Part shown: positions 51,296 through 63,374 of the stretch, piece after piece
Layout: the number at the start of each line of letters is the position of its first letter
How positions within the stretch are numbered: the stretch's first letter is position 1
Source: Gyrodactylus bullatarudis
Lineage: Eukaryota > Platyhelminthes > Monogenea > Gyrodactylidea > Gyrodactylidae
Reading direction: 5' to 3'
Assembly (NCBI GenBank): GCA_012064415.1
Contig: SSNU01000234.1
Span: 162,598 to 226,597 of the forward strand
Length of the DNA: 64,000 nucleotides
Position numbers and translations under genes: made by a program
The notes under the pieces: generated by a model
Database searches by the model: none
The model's input: only the letters and a program-made list of their open reading frames with translations
Told to the model about the DNA's origin: nothing

Positions 51296-52836
51296 ATGTC
51301 TGAGTCAAAGTCTTTCGTTGTTGGGGATGAGACCATAGGAAGTCAAATTAGTCTTCCAAAGCACCTGGAGAAGCAGGCCTCGATCCAAAAGGAAATAAAG
51401 TCAAAAGAGCAAATACAGAGTGAACTTGAAGCTGCAGATCAGAAGAGGAAAGCCATTGAAGATAAGAAAAAACAAAACTGGGAAGAAAAAAATGAGAGAA
51501 TCGAAGAGGCCAGAAGGAAACGTCTCAACTCACAAAAATCTAGAACAAAGGAAGAAATTGATCAAGAACTCATGGAGGCTGAGCAGCGAAGAAAGGTAAA
51601 TTATAAAATCTAAATTTGGTTGATATGAAATTGGAAATCTATGATTTTTACGGAAATCTCGATTTTTTCATCAAGAATTTGAATATGCTAAAGATTTTTT
51701 GAAATCCTACTCATGTTGCCCACTTTTATGATTTGAAGAAAAAAATTCAGAAAAAATTATTTTGACTACTTGAAAACCAATGAAATTTCGATGACTCAAA
51801 ATCCCTCGAAAACGGTGAATCTTTCGAAATTTTTTGGCAATATTCGCCTTTCTTGTCTCATTGTGATCTTGAAAATAAACTTTTGATCACTCTACAACTT
51901 TCAAATCAATAAATTTTTCAGTTAAAACTTAGAAAAAATGGGATTTTGGCGCCAAATCAAAATTTGAAAAATAGCCATATTTTTCATAAAAATAATTTTT
52001 TTTCAGAATTTATTTTCTTCAATTTGTAAAAGAAGGCAACATGAGTAGGATTCCAGAAAATCTTCAACAAATTCGAATTCTTGATGAAATAATCGAGATT
52101 TTCGTAAAAATCATAGATTCCCAACTTAATATCAATTAGCTTTATATATCAATCGCTACATATTTTGAATGGAATTACACTCAATTCTTTAGAGAGCAAT
52201 TTCGAGGGTATTTATTCTGCAATAGGCCCAGCTGTTCCATCATGTATATTTTATAAATTCTAATCTGAATTCATAATATCTTGGAGGATAACGTAAAATG
52301 TTCAAGTATCCTTTTTCTAATTCAGCAAGAAGGGGGTACTTATTTTGTTAACAGGATATCTTGAATTTTCAAAATCCTATTTCTTGGATTCCATAGTGTA
52401 ATAAAGTTTAGAGATTAGAGCATATGATAAGAAACTATTGAACTCACTACAGGAAGGTTAGATCAACAGAGCCTATCGTCTATAGGTACGAATATAAACT
52501 TTATTCGAGCAACCCTGATCACAATAAAATTTCAAAACTCTAGGAATATGAAGAGAAAAAACTTCAAGCAGCCAAAGCTCAAGCACTCAAAGCAGAAAGT
52601 GTCAAAATCAAAAGAAATGAGACTTCACAAAACGGACCCTCGGATATCGAAAAAGTCATTGAACGAAAGAATGTGAGTCTGAATGAAAGAACTTGGTTTT
52701 TCTTTTTTCATAACGAAGATTTCCTCTTTTTATTGAAAAGAACTACGAATTAGAGAAGTGCAATAAACTTCGCGAGCATCTGAATCATGTTGACGACGTC
52801 AAGAAAAAGATCAGACAGTCCAGCACAGAAGAGTAA
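51296..52836 (+). CDS. Stathmin-family tubulin-binding protein 1
   Basis: Stathmins sequester tubulin and promote microtubule disassembly. Three exons (51296-51595, 52544-52672, 52741-52836) give 174 residues in frame. The protein is a long charged helix with the family pattern of repeated acidic/basic heptads (SELEAADQKRKAIEDKKKQN, QELMEAEQRRK). It ends EKCNKLREHLNHVDDVKKKI, like the stathmin C-terminus. No N-terminal membrane-targeting cysteines are seen. The size is slightly larger than vertebrate stathmin (149 aa). Intron 1 contains a complete MITE family A copy. A poly(A) signal AATAAA is at 52931. A shorter paralogue lies 775 bp downstream in the same orientation. Confidence 0.8.
51611..52146. 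mobile_element. MITE family A, full copy 2
   Basis: Both arms are present and more than 100 bp long: GGTTGATATGAAATTGGAAA at the left and CCAACTTAATATCAATTAGC at the right, continuing through ATCCTACTCATGTTGCC and its inverted partner. The core shares GGATTTTGGCGCCAAATC with other copies. It is inserted just 15 nt inside stathmin 1 intron 1, close to the donor. Confidence 0.75.
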
Positions 52837-53611
52837 ACCTTTTGATTCTTTTCAATAGATTTAATGATGCCTGCATTCATAGTTCGATTTTACAGTTTTA
52901 TTAAAATTCATTCAAAACTTTAAAGATTGAAATAAAAATATTTTTATTTTATTGTAAAACTCTTCTAAACCAAATACTTTTTTGCGTTCTAAACAATCGA
53001 TTTCTGATTGGTCAATGTAGAAACCGACTGATTTTATTGCCTTGCACTTGAGAACATTAAAATGTTATTCAGACTCAGTCAACCTGAGGAATTTCAATAC
53101 TTACTAGACCTATCATTCGTTCTATTGTCTATTGTAGGATCAATAAGATAAATCGAGACTATTTCTTGCATTATAATTGAAATGATGAATGATAGCTAAA
53201 TTATGGGTTTGATGAAAATTGTGAAATATTCTCTCCACCAAAAAGGAATAATACATTCTTGATTTAGCAAGAATATTTCATAAACAAAATAAAGCTTTTC
53301 TTTCAATGATATTTGACAGATATTTAATGCTTATATTATAAAGGCGTTATTTCTAAAAATTTCCAATTGGCTTTCTTGGAACAGATAGAAAAAATATATT
53401 CAATTCCCCTTAATAACCATTGAATACTCTGTCATTATCATTGGGTTAAAAGTATATAGTCAGACTGTCTGAGAATATCTATGTAGGATGACGATGTTGC
53501 TATAGGAGTCTCTATTTGAAAACAATAGATTTCTAAGTAATACTTTTTAAGTATATATATAAAGATTAAATGAAACAAATACAGTTGAGTTTATTCACAA
53601 AGATTATCCCG

Positions 53612-53920
53612 ATGGAAGAGGTAACAGAATCCAAAGGCGGTGTTGCATTTACATTTGGAGAAGATGGAGAGCCCGAACTGCCAGAGACTTTGCAATCAAA
53701 GCTAAACCAAGATTCTCCAACACTCAGTGCTGAAGACATCCAAAAGGAACACGAAGAGGCTGAACAGCGTAGAATGAAAATTGAAGAGGAAAAGAGACTA
53801 GCGATAAGTGAACACTTGAAGAAAGTCGAAGAGGTTAAGAATCGAAAGGCTGAACGTAAGAACTCGGCAATTGCCAACGAGGATGGGCAAAATGAATGTG
53901 AGGAAATTCCACAAGAATAA
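53612..53920 (+). CDS. Short stathmin-family protein 2
   Basis: A single exon of 102 codons. The N-terminus GGVAFTFGEDGEPELPETLQ is followed by a stathmin-like charged helix (QKEHEEAEQRRMKIEEEKR, LKKVEEVKNRKAER) and an acidic tail. It has only one helix repeat, so it may bind one tubulin rather than two. The start at 53612 (ATGGAAGAGG) is preferred because the frame upstream, from an ATG at 53570, encodes an AT-rich non-conserved stretch. It is a probable tandem duplicate of the gene at 51296. It could instead be one end of a gene with unseen exons. Confidence 0.65.
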   Translation: MEEVTESKGGVAFTFGEDGEPELPETLQSKLNQDSPTLSAEDIQKEHEEAEQRRMKIEEEKRLAISEHLKKVEEVKNRKAERKNSAIANEDGQNECEEIPQE

Positions 53921-55229
53921 TTTACCTCTCTCTCCCACCCCAGTAGTTGTAACTCACACAATCTATCTCTCTGATCGAAAAAAACACATTGCCTTACTAT
54001 TATTACAATCTTATTTACAATGTGAATTATAAAATCAGGAGGATTTGAGTCCTTCTCAATTTAACTCTTCTGAAATATAAATTCATATAAATTATTTTGA
54101 ATTATCACAACATTGGCATCAATTTAAATCAATCAAATAAGGCGAGTATAACATTCAAGTGTGTCTTTTTAGGTTATGCTAGGCTCCTCGTTAGTATTAT
54201 GTTATTCCCAGATATCTTCATACTTTATTTACATACGTATTTGTCTCAAAATTTAATTTTCTATCGAATGAGCAAATAGCAGAAAAGGTTGTTAAAATTT
54301 TTATTACCCTTTTATAAATATAAGGATAGAGTGAAGTGTCTTAGACTCAATGTTTGTGTTTAACGGTTTGTGATCTCGGTTGATCTAATTTGCTGGATTA
54401 TTACTATGATCTTCTTTAAAGTAGTTTGATCCTTGAATTCATATTAGACAAAATAGGATCTAGATACGAGGATAAAAAGATATTCATAAATCTTATTAGA
54501 AGTTATTAGATTAACTAAACATTCATAGAAAACTAACTTAAAATCACTATCAGGGGATGAGTAAGAAGCGTAAACTTCTCCACGAGTACTCTCTTAGGTC
54601 AAGCATGATCGAAACTCCAAGAGTTAATCGTCTATTTGTAGAAATCCAAGATAATAAAGTTTTACTTGAAAGTAGAAGGGAAAAAATAAACCTTAATTAA
54701 AATATATAGTTTGCTTTGCTTTTGTAAACTGGAAGGAATAACTAAATGTAGTATGATACGACTATGATCTGGGTGTTTTTTATGACTCTCTATTGATAAA
54801 ATGAGAGTAGTTTGGTTACTTGGTTACCAACTAACAGCTCTCTTGACAAGATAAAAATATAGTATCTTTATCTACCTAAAGAAATAAACAAGGTAGATGT
54901 TAATAATAAATCAATATAGAGCATATGGAGCTTTTGTAATTTTTAACTTTTACTAGTTCCAAATCCCATTTTCTGCTAATTTTAATTGATCAGACCAATG
55001 TACATTATTGAATTTTGCTAGTTTTTTTTGAATGAGAGCGGGCTGTATCCATCATGACCCATAGTTTTACTGGTAGATCAGTAGATTTTCTTGATGGGGG
55101 ATTTAAATTGACAAGTTATCTATAGGGGGGAAAATAGATGGAATAAAATATCGCAAAAATATCTTAAAAATGGCAAATAAATCGCAATTTTATTTTTGAA
55201 AATGGAAAAATGGGGGTAAATTTTAGACC

Positions 55230-55610
55230 AGTGCGTTAGCAATGCTAACTTAGCATACGAGATACAAGTTTCTTTTTTGAATGTTTAATTCTTATCATGA
55301 AGATACATTAGTTTTGAAAAATATCTTTCAACATAAGCTGAAATCGGCTTCCAACTCAACAAAAGATTGTATTCCATAGTACTAATATTTTCATCTTCCA
55401 TTTTTTGAATTTTTTTCGGTTTCGCTGGCTTTTCAAGTATCCTTTTTAAAGGATCCTCTTTATACCGAGATTCTGCACGATTTCAATTCCTTTCCTTAAT
55501 GAAGTTTTATAATTCTTCATTTTTTATTCAATAATTTTTAATAGCTTCAACCCATTTTGTAGTGAACGGAGTTGGAGGCCTTTTCAAATCTGAGAGGAAA
55601 TCTCTGCGTG
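55230..55610 (-). pseudogene. Possible hAT-like transposase remnant
   Basis: On minus, a broken frame gives RPPTPFTTKWVEAIKNY and, after stops, LSWKPISAYVERYFSKLMYL. The last part recalls the hAT dimerisation region (VER.FS). With several stops and no catalytic residues in view the family call is weak. Confidence 0.25.
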
Positions 55611-56109
55611 ATTTATTTTTAATGGTGCCTTAACAGAGCCTAGGTAAGAAATTAATAGGAGAAGATGGGAAACCGAGACAAAAGAGGACACAAGAGGATT
55701 GGAAAAAGGGGGAAAAATGGTAACTTGAGATTAAAATGGCAAAATTATCTAGGAAACTAAAAGGTGTAGAGAATTAATTTTTTGATATTTTTTTTAAAAA
55801 GCACAGTTGATTATGATATCAAAAATCGAAAAATCGCAAATTTTCCACCCTAGTTATCTATAAGACTGTTCGTTTGCATACCTGTAGAAAAAGAAAAGAC
55901 TAAGGGGAAGTAATATTTCTTTAAAAAATGCCAGAAAGCGATAAAAACTAACTTTTTGAAGAACTAATTAGTTCAAAAATTACTAAGTACTATATCATAG
56001 TCTTAGAAGTAAATGTAACGTTGAACTTGAAAAGAACAGGGGGCAAATATTTTTCAAGATTAAGATTCCTAAACTTTTAGAGAAATTTTTTTATTCATTT
56101 CAAGATTAG

Positions 56110-56500
56110 AAGGTGACTTTGGAAACTAAGATTTTGACATAAATTTCGATTTTTTCATCAGTAATTCAAATATTTTAAAAGTGTTTCGGAATCCTACTAA
56201 TTTGGTTGCCTACTTCTGCTAATTGAAGAAAAAATTATTCTGAAAAAATTGTTTTTATGAAAAATATGATCACTTTTAAAATTTTGATCCCATTTTTCGA
56301 ATCGGTGAAAGGGTGATCGAAAGAAGTTTTTCAGGATCAAGATGAAAATCGAGTATGCTAAATCTGTTCTAATGTATTTACATTTATTTGAATTTAGATT
56401 TCTTGATGATTTTCACTAGTTGAAACTCAATGAAATTTCGACAGTTCAAAATCCCTCGAAAATGGTCGAGCTATCGGAAAATTGACGGTGATATTATGCT
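56110..56500. mobile_element. MITE family A, diverged partial copy
   Basis: Shares with other copies the order: TTTCGATTTTTTCATCA, GGAATCCTACT, GAAGAAAAAATTATTCTGAA, AGGGTGATCGAAAG and TCAAAATCCCTCGAAAA. The right arm is absent or eroded. Confidence 0.5.
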
Positions 56501-56740
56501 TTCAAACTCTATGTATATGACATGTATCATACTGATGAGTATGCCCAAATTTTGGCATTTCATTCTTCTTCCCTTGGTATAAATATTATTTTTAGATACA
56601 TATAAGGAAATTATTCACTAAATGTACATTTCTTTATGGTTCATCAGTAGTTTAAAATTCATTGGAAATAATATCTTACAAATTTTGAAAGGTAAAATTG
56701 TACGAAGAAGAATTTTCTGTCGAGGGATCTGAGAGGAAAG

Positions 56741-56864
56741 ATTTTGGCGATGATATGATTCGCGTAATTTATCAAAAAAATCTTTTCTTAAAAATCTAAA
56801 AATATGATTTTAAGCGGATTTTCGGACGTTTTTGATAAATTACGTGAATCGCCAAAATATATAG
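56741..56864. repeat. Short inverted repeat (hairpin)
   Basis: GATTCGCGTAATTTATCAAAAA (about 56757) and its inverted partner TTTTTGATAAATTACGTGAATC (about 56836) form arms of about 30 bp around a 57-nt loop. It could be a small MITE; no other copy was found. Confidence 0.5.
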
Positions 56865-57636
56865 TATTTTGTCATGCCAGTGGTACGATACCACTGAAAA
56901 AGGCAATCAATTTTTTTATAAAAATAATTTTTACCAAGTCCGAAAAGATTAATTCTTTAACATTGAATTAATTTATGAAGATGACAAAAAGTCTGAAGGA
57001 TAGTAACAAAATTTTTTTCCATTTATTGCGAGTAGAATTCTTTAACATTTGATACTGTTTATTCGAGTTTGAATTTATTCTTCAATGTCGTTTATCTTAG
57101 TCGTATCAATTCGGTCATCAATCTAACTTGATCCACTAGACAATGCGTAGAAATTTTAGTCTTGACAATGACAAGTTGTCATTAAACTCCCATTTTTATT
57201 AATGACAAACGATAAAATATTTTCATTTAAATTGAGAATTGGCAGCAGAGAAAGGAAGACCAATTTTTTAGTGTAAAAGATCCAGATGCCTAGAAAGCAT
57301 AATTATTAGGACATCAAAAAGTCTTTTTGGCTGTTAATTATAATTATATTTCTAAGATAAAAATCTGAACTCAAACTTTTCGGAGAAAAATAGTAAATCC
57401 TCCTCTTCATGTAAACTAGCTTTAGTTGGTAACTGGATAATTTGTGAAACTAAGTCGACCTCCTTAAAGAAAATTCGCACAACTTTGTGATAAAAGACTT
57501 TTGCATTCAACTAAAAACTGTTTTTTTTCAATTCTATGTGTAAATTTTTCACAAATTTGAAGTTCTCATTGTTTATTCCCAACAACATGGGATTTATTCA
57601 TATTCTGAAATTGATAGTTTGAAAATTTTGAAAGAT

Positions 57637-60600
57637 TTAGTTACACTCCTGCATTTCACAAGTGATTTCCTCTACATCCGGACATGTATCCAGACTTTTC
57701 CTAACAGCCTTACGCGTTCGAATTCCCTGGCCACAGGTCTTGCTACAATGTGACCATTGACTCCATATTGTTAATAAACACAGATCTTTGCCGGCTCTAT
57801 CGAATTTACATTGATCAAAGTTACAATTCTCAGTCTCAAATAAACTTGCAGGTGAAAGACATGCTCTTCCGATTTTCAAGTGCCTTCTTCGAATGCGTTG
57901 ACACTTGTAATCATAGGTGAGTTGACACATGGACCATTCGGACCAGTCAGAGAGCTTGCAGGAATCATATTTTGAGGAAAAACTTTCATCTGATTGCATA
58001 AAATCCTTTTGTTCAATGCTTTGCGAATTGCAAAATCTATATTTTTAAAAATAAAATACTCTTGAGTAATTTGCTGTCTATTTTATTTAAGGGACAATTT
58101 TAGGACTCACCTCTCACATAGGAAACTTGTCTTGAAGTTATTCTCATTTCCGCCACATCCGAGATAAGTAAATTTCTGGCACTGATTTGTTGAGGGGTTG
58201 TAGAACCATCTGAACTCATTAATTATGCCGTTGTTATTTATACACTGATAACCTCTATCAAGATCCTTAAAGCATGTCTCTGTAGGCATACAAAACTGTT
58301 GACATGACTTCAAATCCTCAAAAAGATTAGCCGATGCAGCAATATCCATATTCTTTTGTAGTCCAGCAACATGACAATTTAGACTGTAGTCAATTTGACG
58401 ACAGAGTTTTTTATCCTTGTCAAACCAAAAGTGCTTTTTGTGCTCTCCAGGACATGATTTTGTATACATTGGGGGATATACTTGATTACATACGGTCCTT
58501 TGAGTTTCTTTGAGACTGCATGAAGAAGATTTCTTGTACTGAACATCATCTTCAAGATGGACGAATTGTGGCCAGCACAAGTCAAACTCATAGGAGGATG
58601 AAAAGTTTTTACAGATTTCCTTTTCAGTTTCATTCCTGAATTTACGCCATCTAGAACGTATTTTCGGCCTATCACATGATTCTGATCCCTTACACTTGGA
58701 CCATGATCCCCAGTTAATTTGGATGCATTCGGCTTCAGTTTTTTCAACTGGCTTCGGCTCAATCATCTCATTCGGGCCTTTTGGCAGACAACGATGGGTG
58801 ATTGTTGGGAGTTGGCATTTCAAAAACTCCTTGAAAATATATTCTAGTTAAGCTTACAAATTTATTTTTAACTCCCCAACAATTTGTGCCGATGAATTTT
58901 CGGTATTTGACTGGCCCAACCTGCTCCCAATAGCTTCTCAGATTACGGTCAGGACAATCTTTTATGTCGACCTCTCCACATTTTGTGAAATTGCTCCATC
59001 TGCAATTTTTCTCACTAACCGGCTTTGAATGTCTAGCTGGTACCTTACTTATACCCCAGTTTATTGAGCTCTCTGGTTCATCGTTCATCATTTTTTCTTT
59101 GCACGAACCATCCTAAAGTATTTTTCAAAATTTTAGTCAATAACCTACATTAACAATCCTTATCAGCTTGAGGTTAACTTGGCCGATTGGGACTAAATAT
59201 GGGTCCATCTTTGACAAGTAGGGATCATTATTCCTATTTGGGTTGTTCTCCACTTTTGATGGATCCCATTTCGTAAAAGGGTAATTATCTTCAGCATAGA
59301 TTTGACACACTGGTGTAGGTCGCAGGGTTGGAGTGGCCCCATCCGCTGGAATATATGTCTTACCTTCTCTAAGGCCGAAATCGAATGGATGAAGTAGTAT
59401 TCGTTTATGCCTAGGCCAGGACCCATTAGCCATGCATAAGTCAACGTTAGGAAGACCAGTACACCAGTCTGGTGATGGCACCAATTTTGTCAAAAACGAT
59501 ATGTAATTATGAGTTCTATTCACTGCCAAAAGGGCAGACCTCTTACTGAAAATAAAAAGGTAATGCGACATAAAACTAACGAATCAGAATTTGAGGCTGA
59601 ACTTATACTACCAGTGGCAATTATGGTCAAAACGTCAGCACTTTTATCCTGGAAAAACTTTTCCAGTTCATCATACTTTTCATCAACGCATAGGGAAGAT
59701 GAAGCGAGATTCGCTTGTTGTCCAGGCATAAACATTTTGAAATTTCCATTATGTGACGCTCCAATTATCCTTGAAAAGTATGGTGCCCTATCTCCATTGT
59801 CAGAATCAGCTGGCCAATCTTTAAAGTGTTGTCCTCTCTTCCAGTCGGATTGTATATCAATCTGATAAATGGCCATATTGCAACAGGGACTGGAGTCTTT
59901 TAGAGAATTCTCTCCAATTGAATTTCGGCACCGACTACCAGCTGCATCGTTATGCATTTTATTTTCGGATGATCTTCGCAGTTTAGAAACATCAGATATT
60001 GTGCTAATTCTTCCAGCTTGTTTAAGTTCCGGACAAATTGTCATCTTCAAGGAATCTCCATCCATCAGAAAAACTCTACTCTTGCTTGTGGGTACTATTG
60101 TAACTCGAATGTCAATGCACTCGGAGTATTTTTGGGCGTAAGATCCACTCCTGACTGGATACCTCATACTTTTTGGGGCATCCCATTCGAATTCAATCCA
60201 TGAGGAGAGCCTGGAAGATTTCAGGATTATATTGCCGAATCCTTGATCTGTGCAATTGGTTTGCTCAAACTTCCCAACACCCTCAGTTGGCTCTTTAATC
60301 TCGAGAGTATCTGATGGAACCGCTGTTATATAAGCAGCTTGGATAGACTCATATATCAGGGGTGAGCTTTTTTTCGGCTTTATCAGTATTGTGTACTTTT
60401 GTTCTGGTATAAAAGTTTCACTATATATCCTGTGAAAGTCAAACTTTCCAGAGATGCCATGTCTCTCGAGATCTTTTTTATCCTCCATGTCGAATGGATG
60501 AATCTTGATCTCATAGCCACCATCCCCAGGAATCCGATGAAAGTTTCGATTCGACGGCATTCTCAGGCAACGATCCTCGAAATCACGCAACGGTAACAAG

Positions 60601-60674
60601 GGTGACTCATTAGAGTAGTCTCTCGACTCATAACCACATAGGAAGTAGATTAACAAAACTTGAATTAATTTCAT
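57637..60674 (-). CDS. SPON1-like: F-spondin-like secreted matrix protein with Kunitz domains
   Basis: Five exons (60674-59581, 59545-59155, 59112-58858, 58829-58111, 58036-57637) give 952 residues in one frame. The order is: signal peptide (MKLIQVLLIYFLCG), Reeler domain (about 30-195; CLRMPS, PGDGGYEIKI), Spondin_N (about 265-460; HFKDWPADS, FSRIIGASHNG, SPDWCTGLPNVDLC), divergent TSP1-like repeats, one degenerate and one good Kunitz domain (RWFYNPSTNQCQKFTYLGCG), then two C-terminal TSP1 repeats (LSDWSEWSMC; LTIWSQWSHCSKTCGQG). F-spondins guide axons and bind matrix; a Kunitz domain beside the TSP1 repeats is known in invertebrate members. Introns 1 and 3 are 35 and 28 nt. A TATA-like ATAAATATA lies about 50 bp upstream of the start. 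Confidence 0.9.
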
Positions 60675-61541
60675 CTCAAGCAGTGTACCCTCTTGATTAT
60701 GAGTAATATATATGCGTATATTTATAAGAAATTGATACCAACTTTTTCCCCTAATGAATGATCAAGGTTCGTTCCTATTGGCTATATATTCCATTCTACA
60801 CATAAAGTCTATCTGCTATATTTCAAGAGAGTTGATTACTATAGTGAGAATCAGGGCAACAAGAGTCTTGAATAAAATGACTCCAAAAATATAATTAGTC
60901 CTTTAGAATAGCAATCGCTCATTAGTAGCTGAATTGTGTAATTTCTCAAGATTTCCGGGTTTAAATTTGTTTTTGTCGTCATTTATGGCTTTTTTGCAAA
61001 ATACGATAAAATATTTTTTTATTGAGATCAGTAAAATTCTGTTTGTTTTACTAAGGGCTTTACCATGAGCTTTTCGTAAAAATTATAATTCGAAGGAGCA
61101 CTAGTTCTTGGGCCTGAAAATTTGAAATACAGTGAGGCTTCTTCCAAAAATGAGAGATGAAAATATTCCTCGGACAAGAAATTGGATTGTAGTAAATCTT
61201 GTTTACAAAAAGGTATTTCTATAGTAAATTATTTATTTATTTTGTAATATCACAATTAATTGAAATGGTCATATTTATTTAACTCTAACCAGTTTGACTA
61301 AAATTATCTTTATCTTGATTTCCCTTGCAGGTTGAGACAGGTTCCCTTTTCTGTTTTTTTTTAAATTATTTTGATTTACAAATCCATCTACTGATAATGA
61401 TAAACTTGATAGCTAGATGTGAAAAGATGTGTTACAGATTTTCGAGGTAGTCTGGAGGAGGCCATTGTTGTAGAGATTTCATACAGGTTTTTGAATATTT
61501 TTTTCATTCTTAATCGTTCGGGATAACATTTCTATTGTAAA
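60675..61541. other. Spacer between the basigin-like gene and F-spondin
   Basis: These 867 bp on the shared minus strand hold the 3' UTR of the Ig receptor and the F-spondin promoter. No other feature is seen. Confidence 0.4.
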
Positions 61542-63203
61542 TTAATCTGCGTGTTGTCTCTGGACACGTTTTTTGTGACAACTTTTAATTTCAGCAACTA
61601 TGATGATAATAAAAAGGACTGCAAGTTCAATACCGATTCCGATGAGAGGCCAGATTTTTCTATTCTCATCTTAAAAAATTTAATAAAGTAAAAATGTTAA
61701 TAGTAAGACTACTTGGAAGTAGATATTGAATAGAAATATTTGTATTAACGTATATATTCAATGTGGAACGGACAGGTATGATCTATAGTGTAGAAGTGTA
61801 GGAGTAGAGCAGTACATTGGGAATTTATGTTTATCCCACGCTCCTAATCCTAGATAATCATTATAGAGAGTATGTCTGTACTCTCATCCTATTTTTTCTC
61901 AACGGAAGAGAGACTGAAAAAATGGATAAAAAGTAGGGGTGGGACACGATGGAATGAATTCAACAAAATCAATTTATTTGCTATCCCACTATTTGTACTA
62001 TCCTTATCGTTTGATTTTCTTTCAAGAAACAGCTTACCTTTAACCCTTAAAAATATTGCCTTGACATCAGTCTTGCCGACTGTGGTTAAATTAAGATGAC
62101 ACGAATAAACAGATCTATCTTGCATGGTTAAATTAGTGATTTGAATTGTGGAAAAGTCTCCATTCTCATCTTTGATGAGGCTTATTCGATCATTTGTCAA
62201 GTGTCTACCTTTCTCATCAACTGGCAATGGTTTTTTGTCAACCAGCCATGTTAAATCATAGTCTGGTCTCTCGCCAATGTAGAAAATATCACATTTAAAG
62301 GTAAAATTTTCATTTGTAAATTTTGTCTCTGACTTTGCAGAGCTCTTTGAGATTACTGGAGGAACTTGAGAGTGTAAGAATAGACTTTTTACTTGAAAGT
62401 CCTATAGTTTTCGTTTCAACCTTATTTGTTAATTCATACTCCAGTTGACAGCTGTAATTTCCATATAGACTTCTTTCAGTAGCTAAAATTTTAGATGAGC
62501 AAAAATTTGATAAATTTACTTGGTGTATTTAGAATCAGTGATGAAGTTATGGTCCCGTTTGGGAAGACTTCAAAGGTCTTGTGAAAACGATTTGAATCAA
62601 AAATCAAACCTGGTCCCGACCATTTGAAGAAAAATTTGTTGGCCACTTCAGGTCTTGTCTGAGCCTGGCAAACAATTTCAGCTTTATTTTCACTTGGATC
62701 AATGTTAAGCTCCGTAAATTCATATTCATTAATCGTTTGCTGTCTCTCATTCAACTGGATAGAGCTCTGAAGGTTTGCAGAAACTAAAAATTAGAACTGA
62801 AAATCATACATGAGTAGACGTATAGATCAAAATTTGCCATTTTCCCATTAACTTTACAAGCATAATTTCCAGAATTTTTAAGGGAAATCGAATTATGATT
62901 CAATCGAATTTCATCAGTTTTACGGGTGACTGTAAGCTCGTACATTCCATCATCAAGCTTTTCTTTATTTTTTCCAAATGGGGTGAAATACATGGTAACG
63001 TTTTTCATTTCTTCACTCTTTACATGACAGATTATCCTAAAACCTTCCCCAGCTCTTACAAATACTGGGTTGTCCTTCTTTACTGATCCATCCTTGAAAA
63101 TTACTTTTATGTAAGGCGTATCTAGAAGAAAATATATGAAAAACCATTTACTCGATGAAACAATATTTGTAAGGAATAATGCTAGAAAAACTAATGCTAA
63201 CAT
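61542..63203 (-). CDS. BSG-like: Basigin/neuroplastin-like Ig-superfamily membrane protein
   Basis: Basigins chaperone monocarboxylate transporters and act in cell contact. Six exons (63203-63152, 63121-62810, 62783-62520, 62482-62393, 62364-62038, 61669-61542) give 390 residues in frame. Signal peptide MLALVFLALFLTNIVSS; Ig 1 (about 25-118; RIICHV, SGNYACKV); Ig 2 (about 130-240; AEIVCQAQ, YGNYSCQL); Ig 3 (about 245-345; FTFKCDIF, LTWLVDKK, VYSCHL). The single membrane span IWPLIGIGIELAVLFIII keeps the family's Trp-Pro, Gly-Ile and buried Glu (about 363), the strongest evidence for the call. The cytoplasmic tail is short and basic. Introns 1 and 4 are 30 and 28 nt. The ATG directly follows an acceptor-like TTTCTAG. 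It diverges from the Notch-ligand gene by 171 bp. Confidence 0.85.
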
Positions 63204-63374
63204 GGCTAGAAATTCATTTGGAAAGGCCAAAGTCTTGATCGCAGTAACCAAAAAAAAATTCAAATAATTACAAAAAAAAAGAAACACTAACATTATCATA
63301 AATTCTTTATTTATATAAAAAACAACCTTGACAATATTTTAAATTAGTCGTCATTTCGATTTTGTATTGATTAT
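63204..63374. promoter_or_regulatory. Divergent 5' region of the basigin-like and Notch-ligand genes
   Basis: 171 AT-rich bases separate two start codons on opposite strands. No specific promoter element can be told from the background. Confidence 0.35.

Larger units (their letters stand above)
53921..57636. other. Spacer with old transposon pieces
   Basis: No gene was supported. Items seen: a possible hAT-like remnant on minus (55230-55610), a MITE family A copy (56110-56500) and a short palindrome (56741-56864). The rest is AT-rich. Confidence 0.45.
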
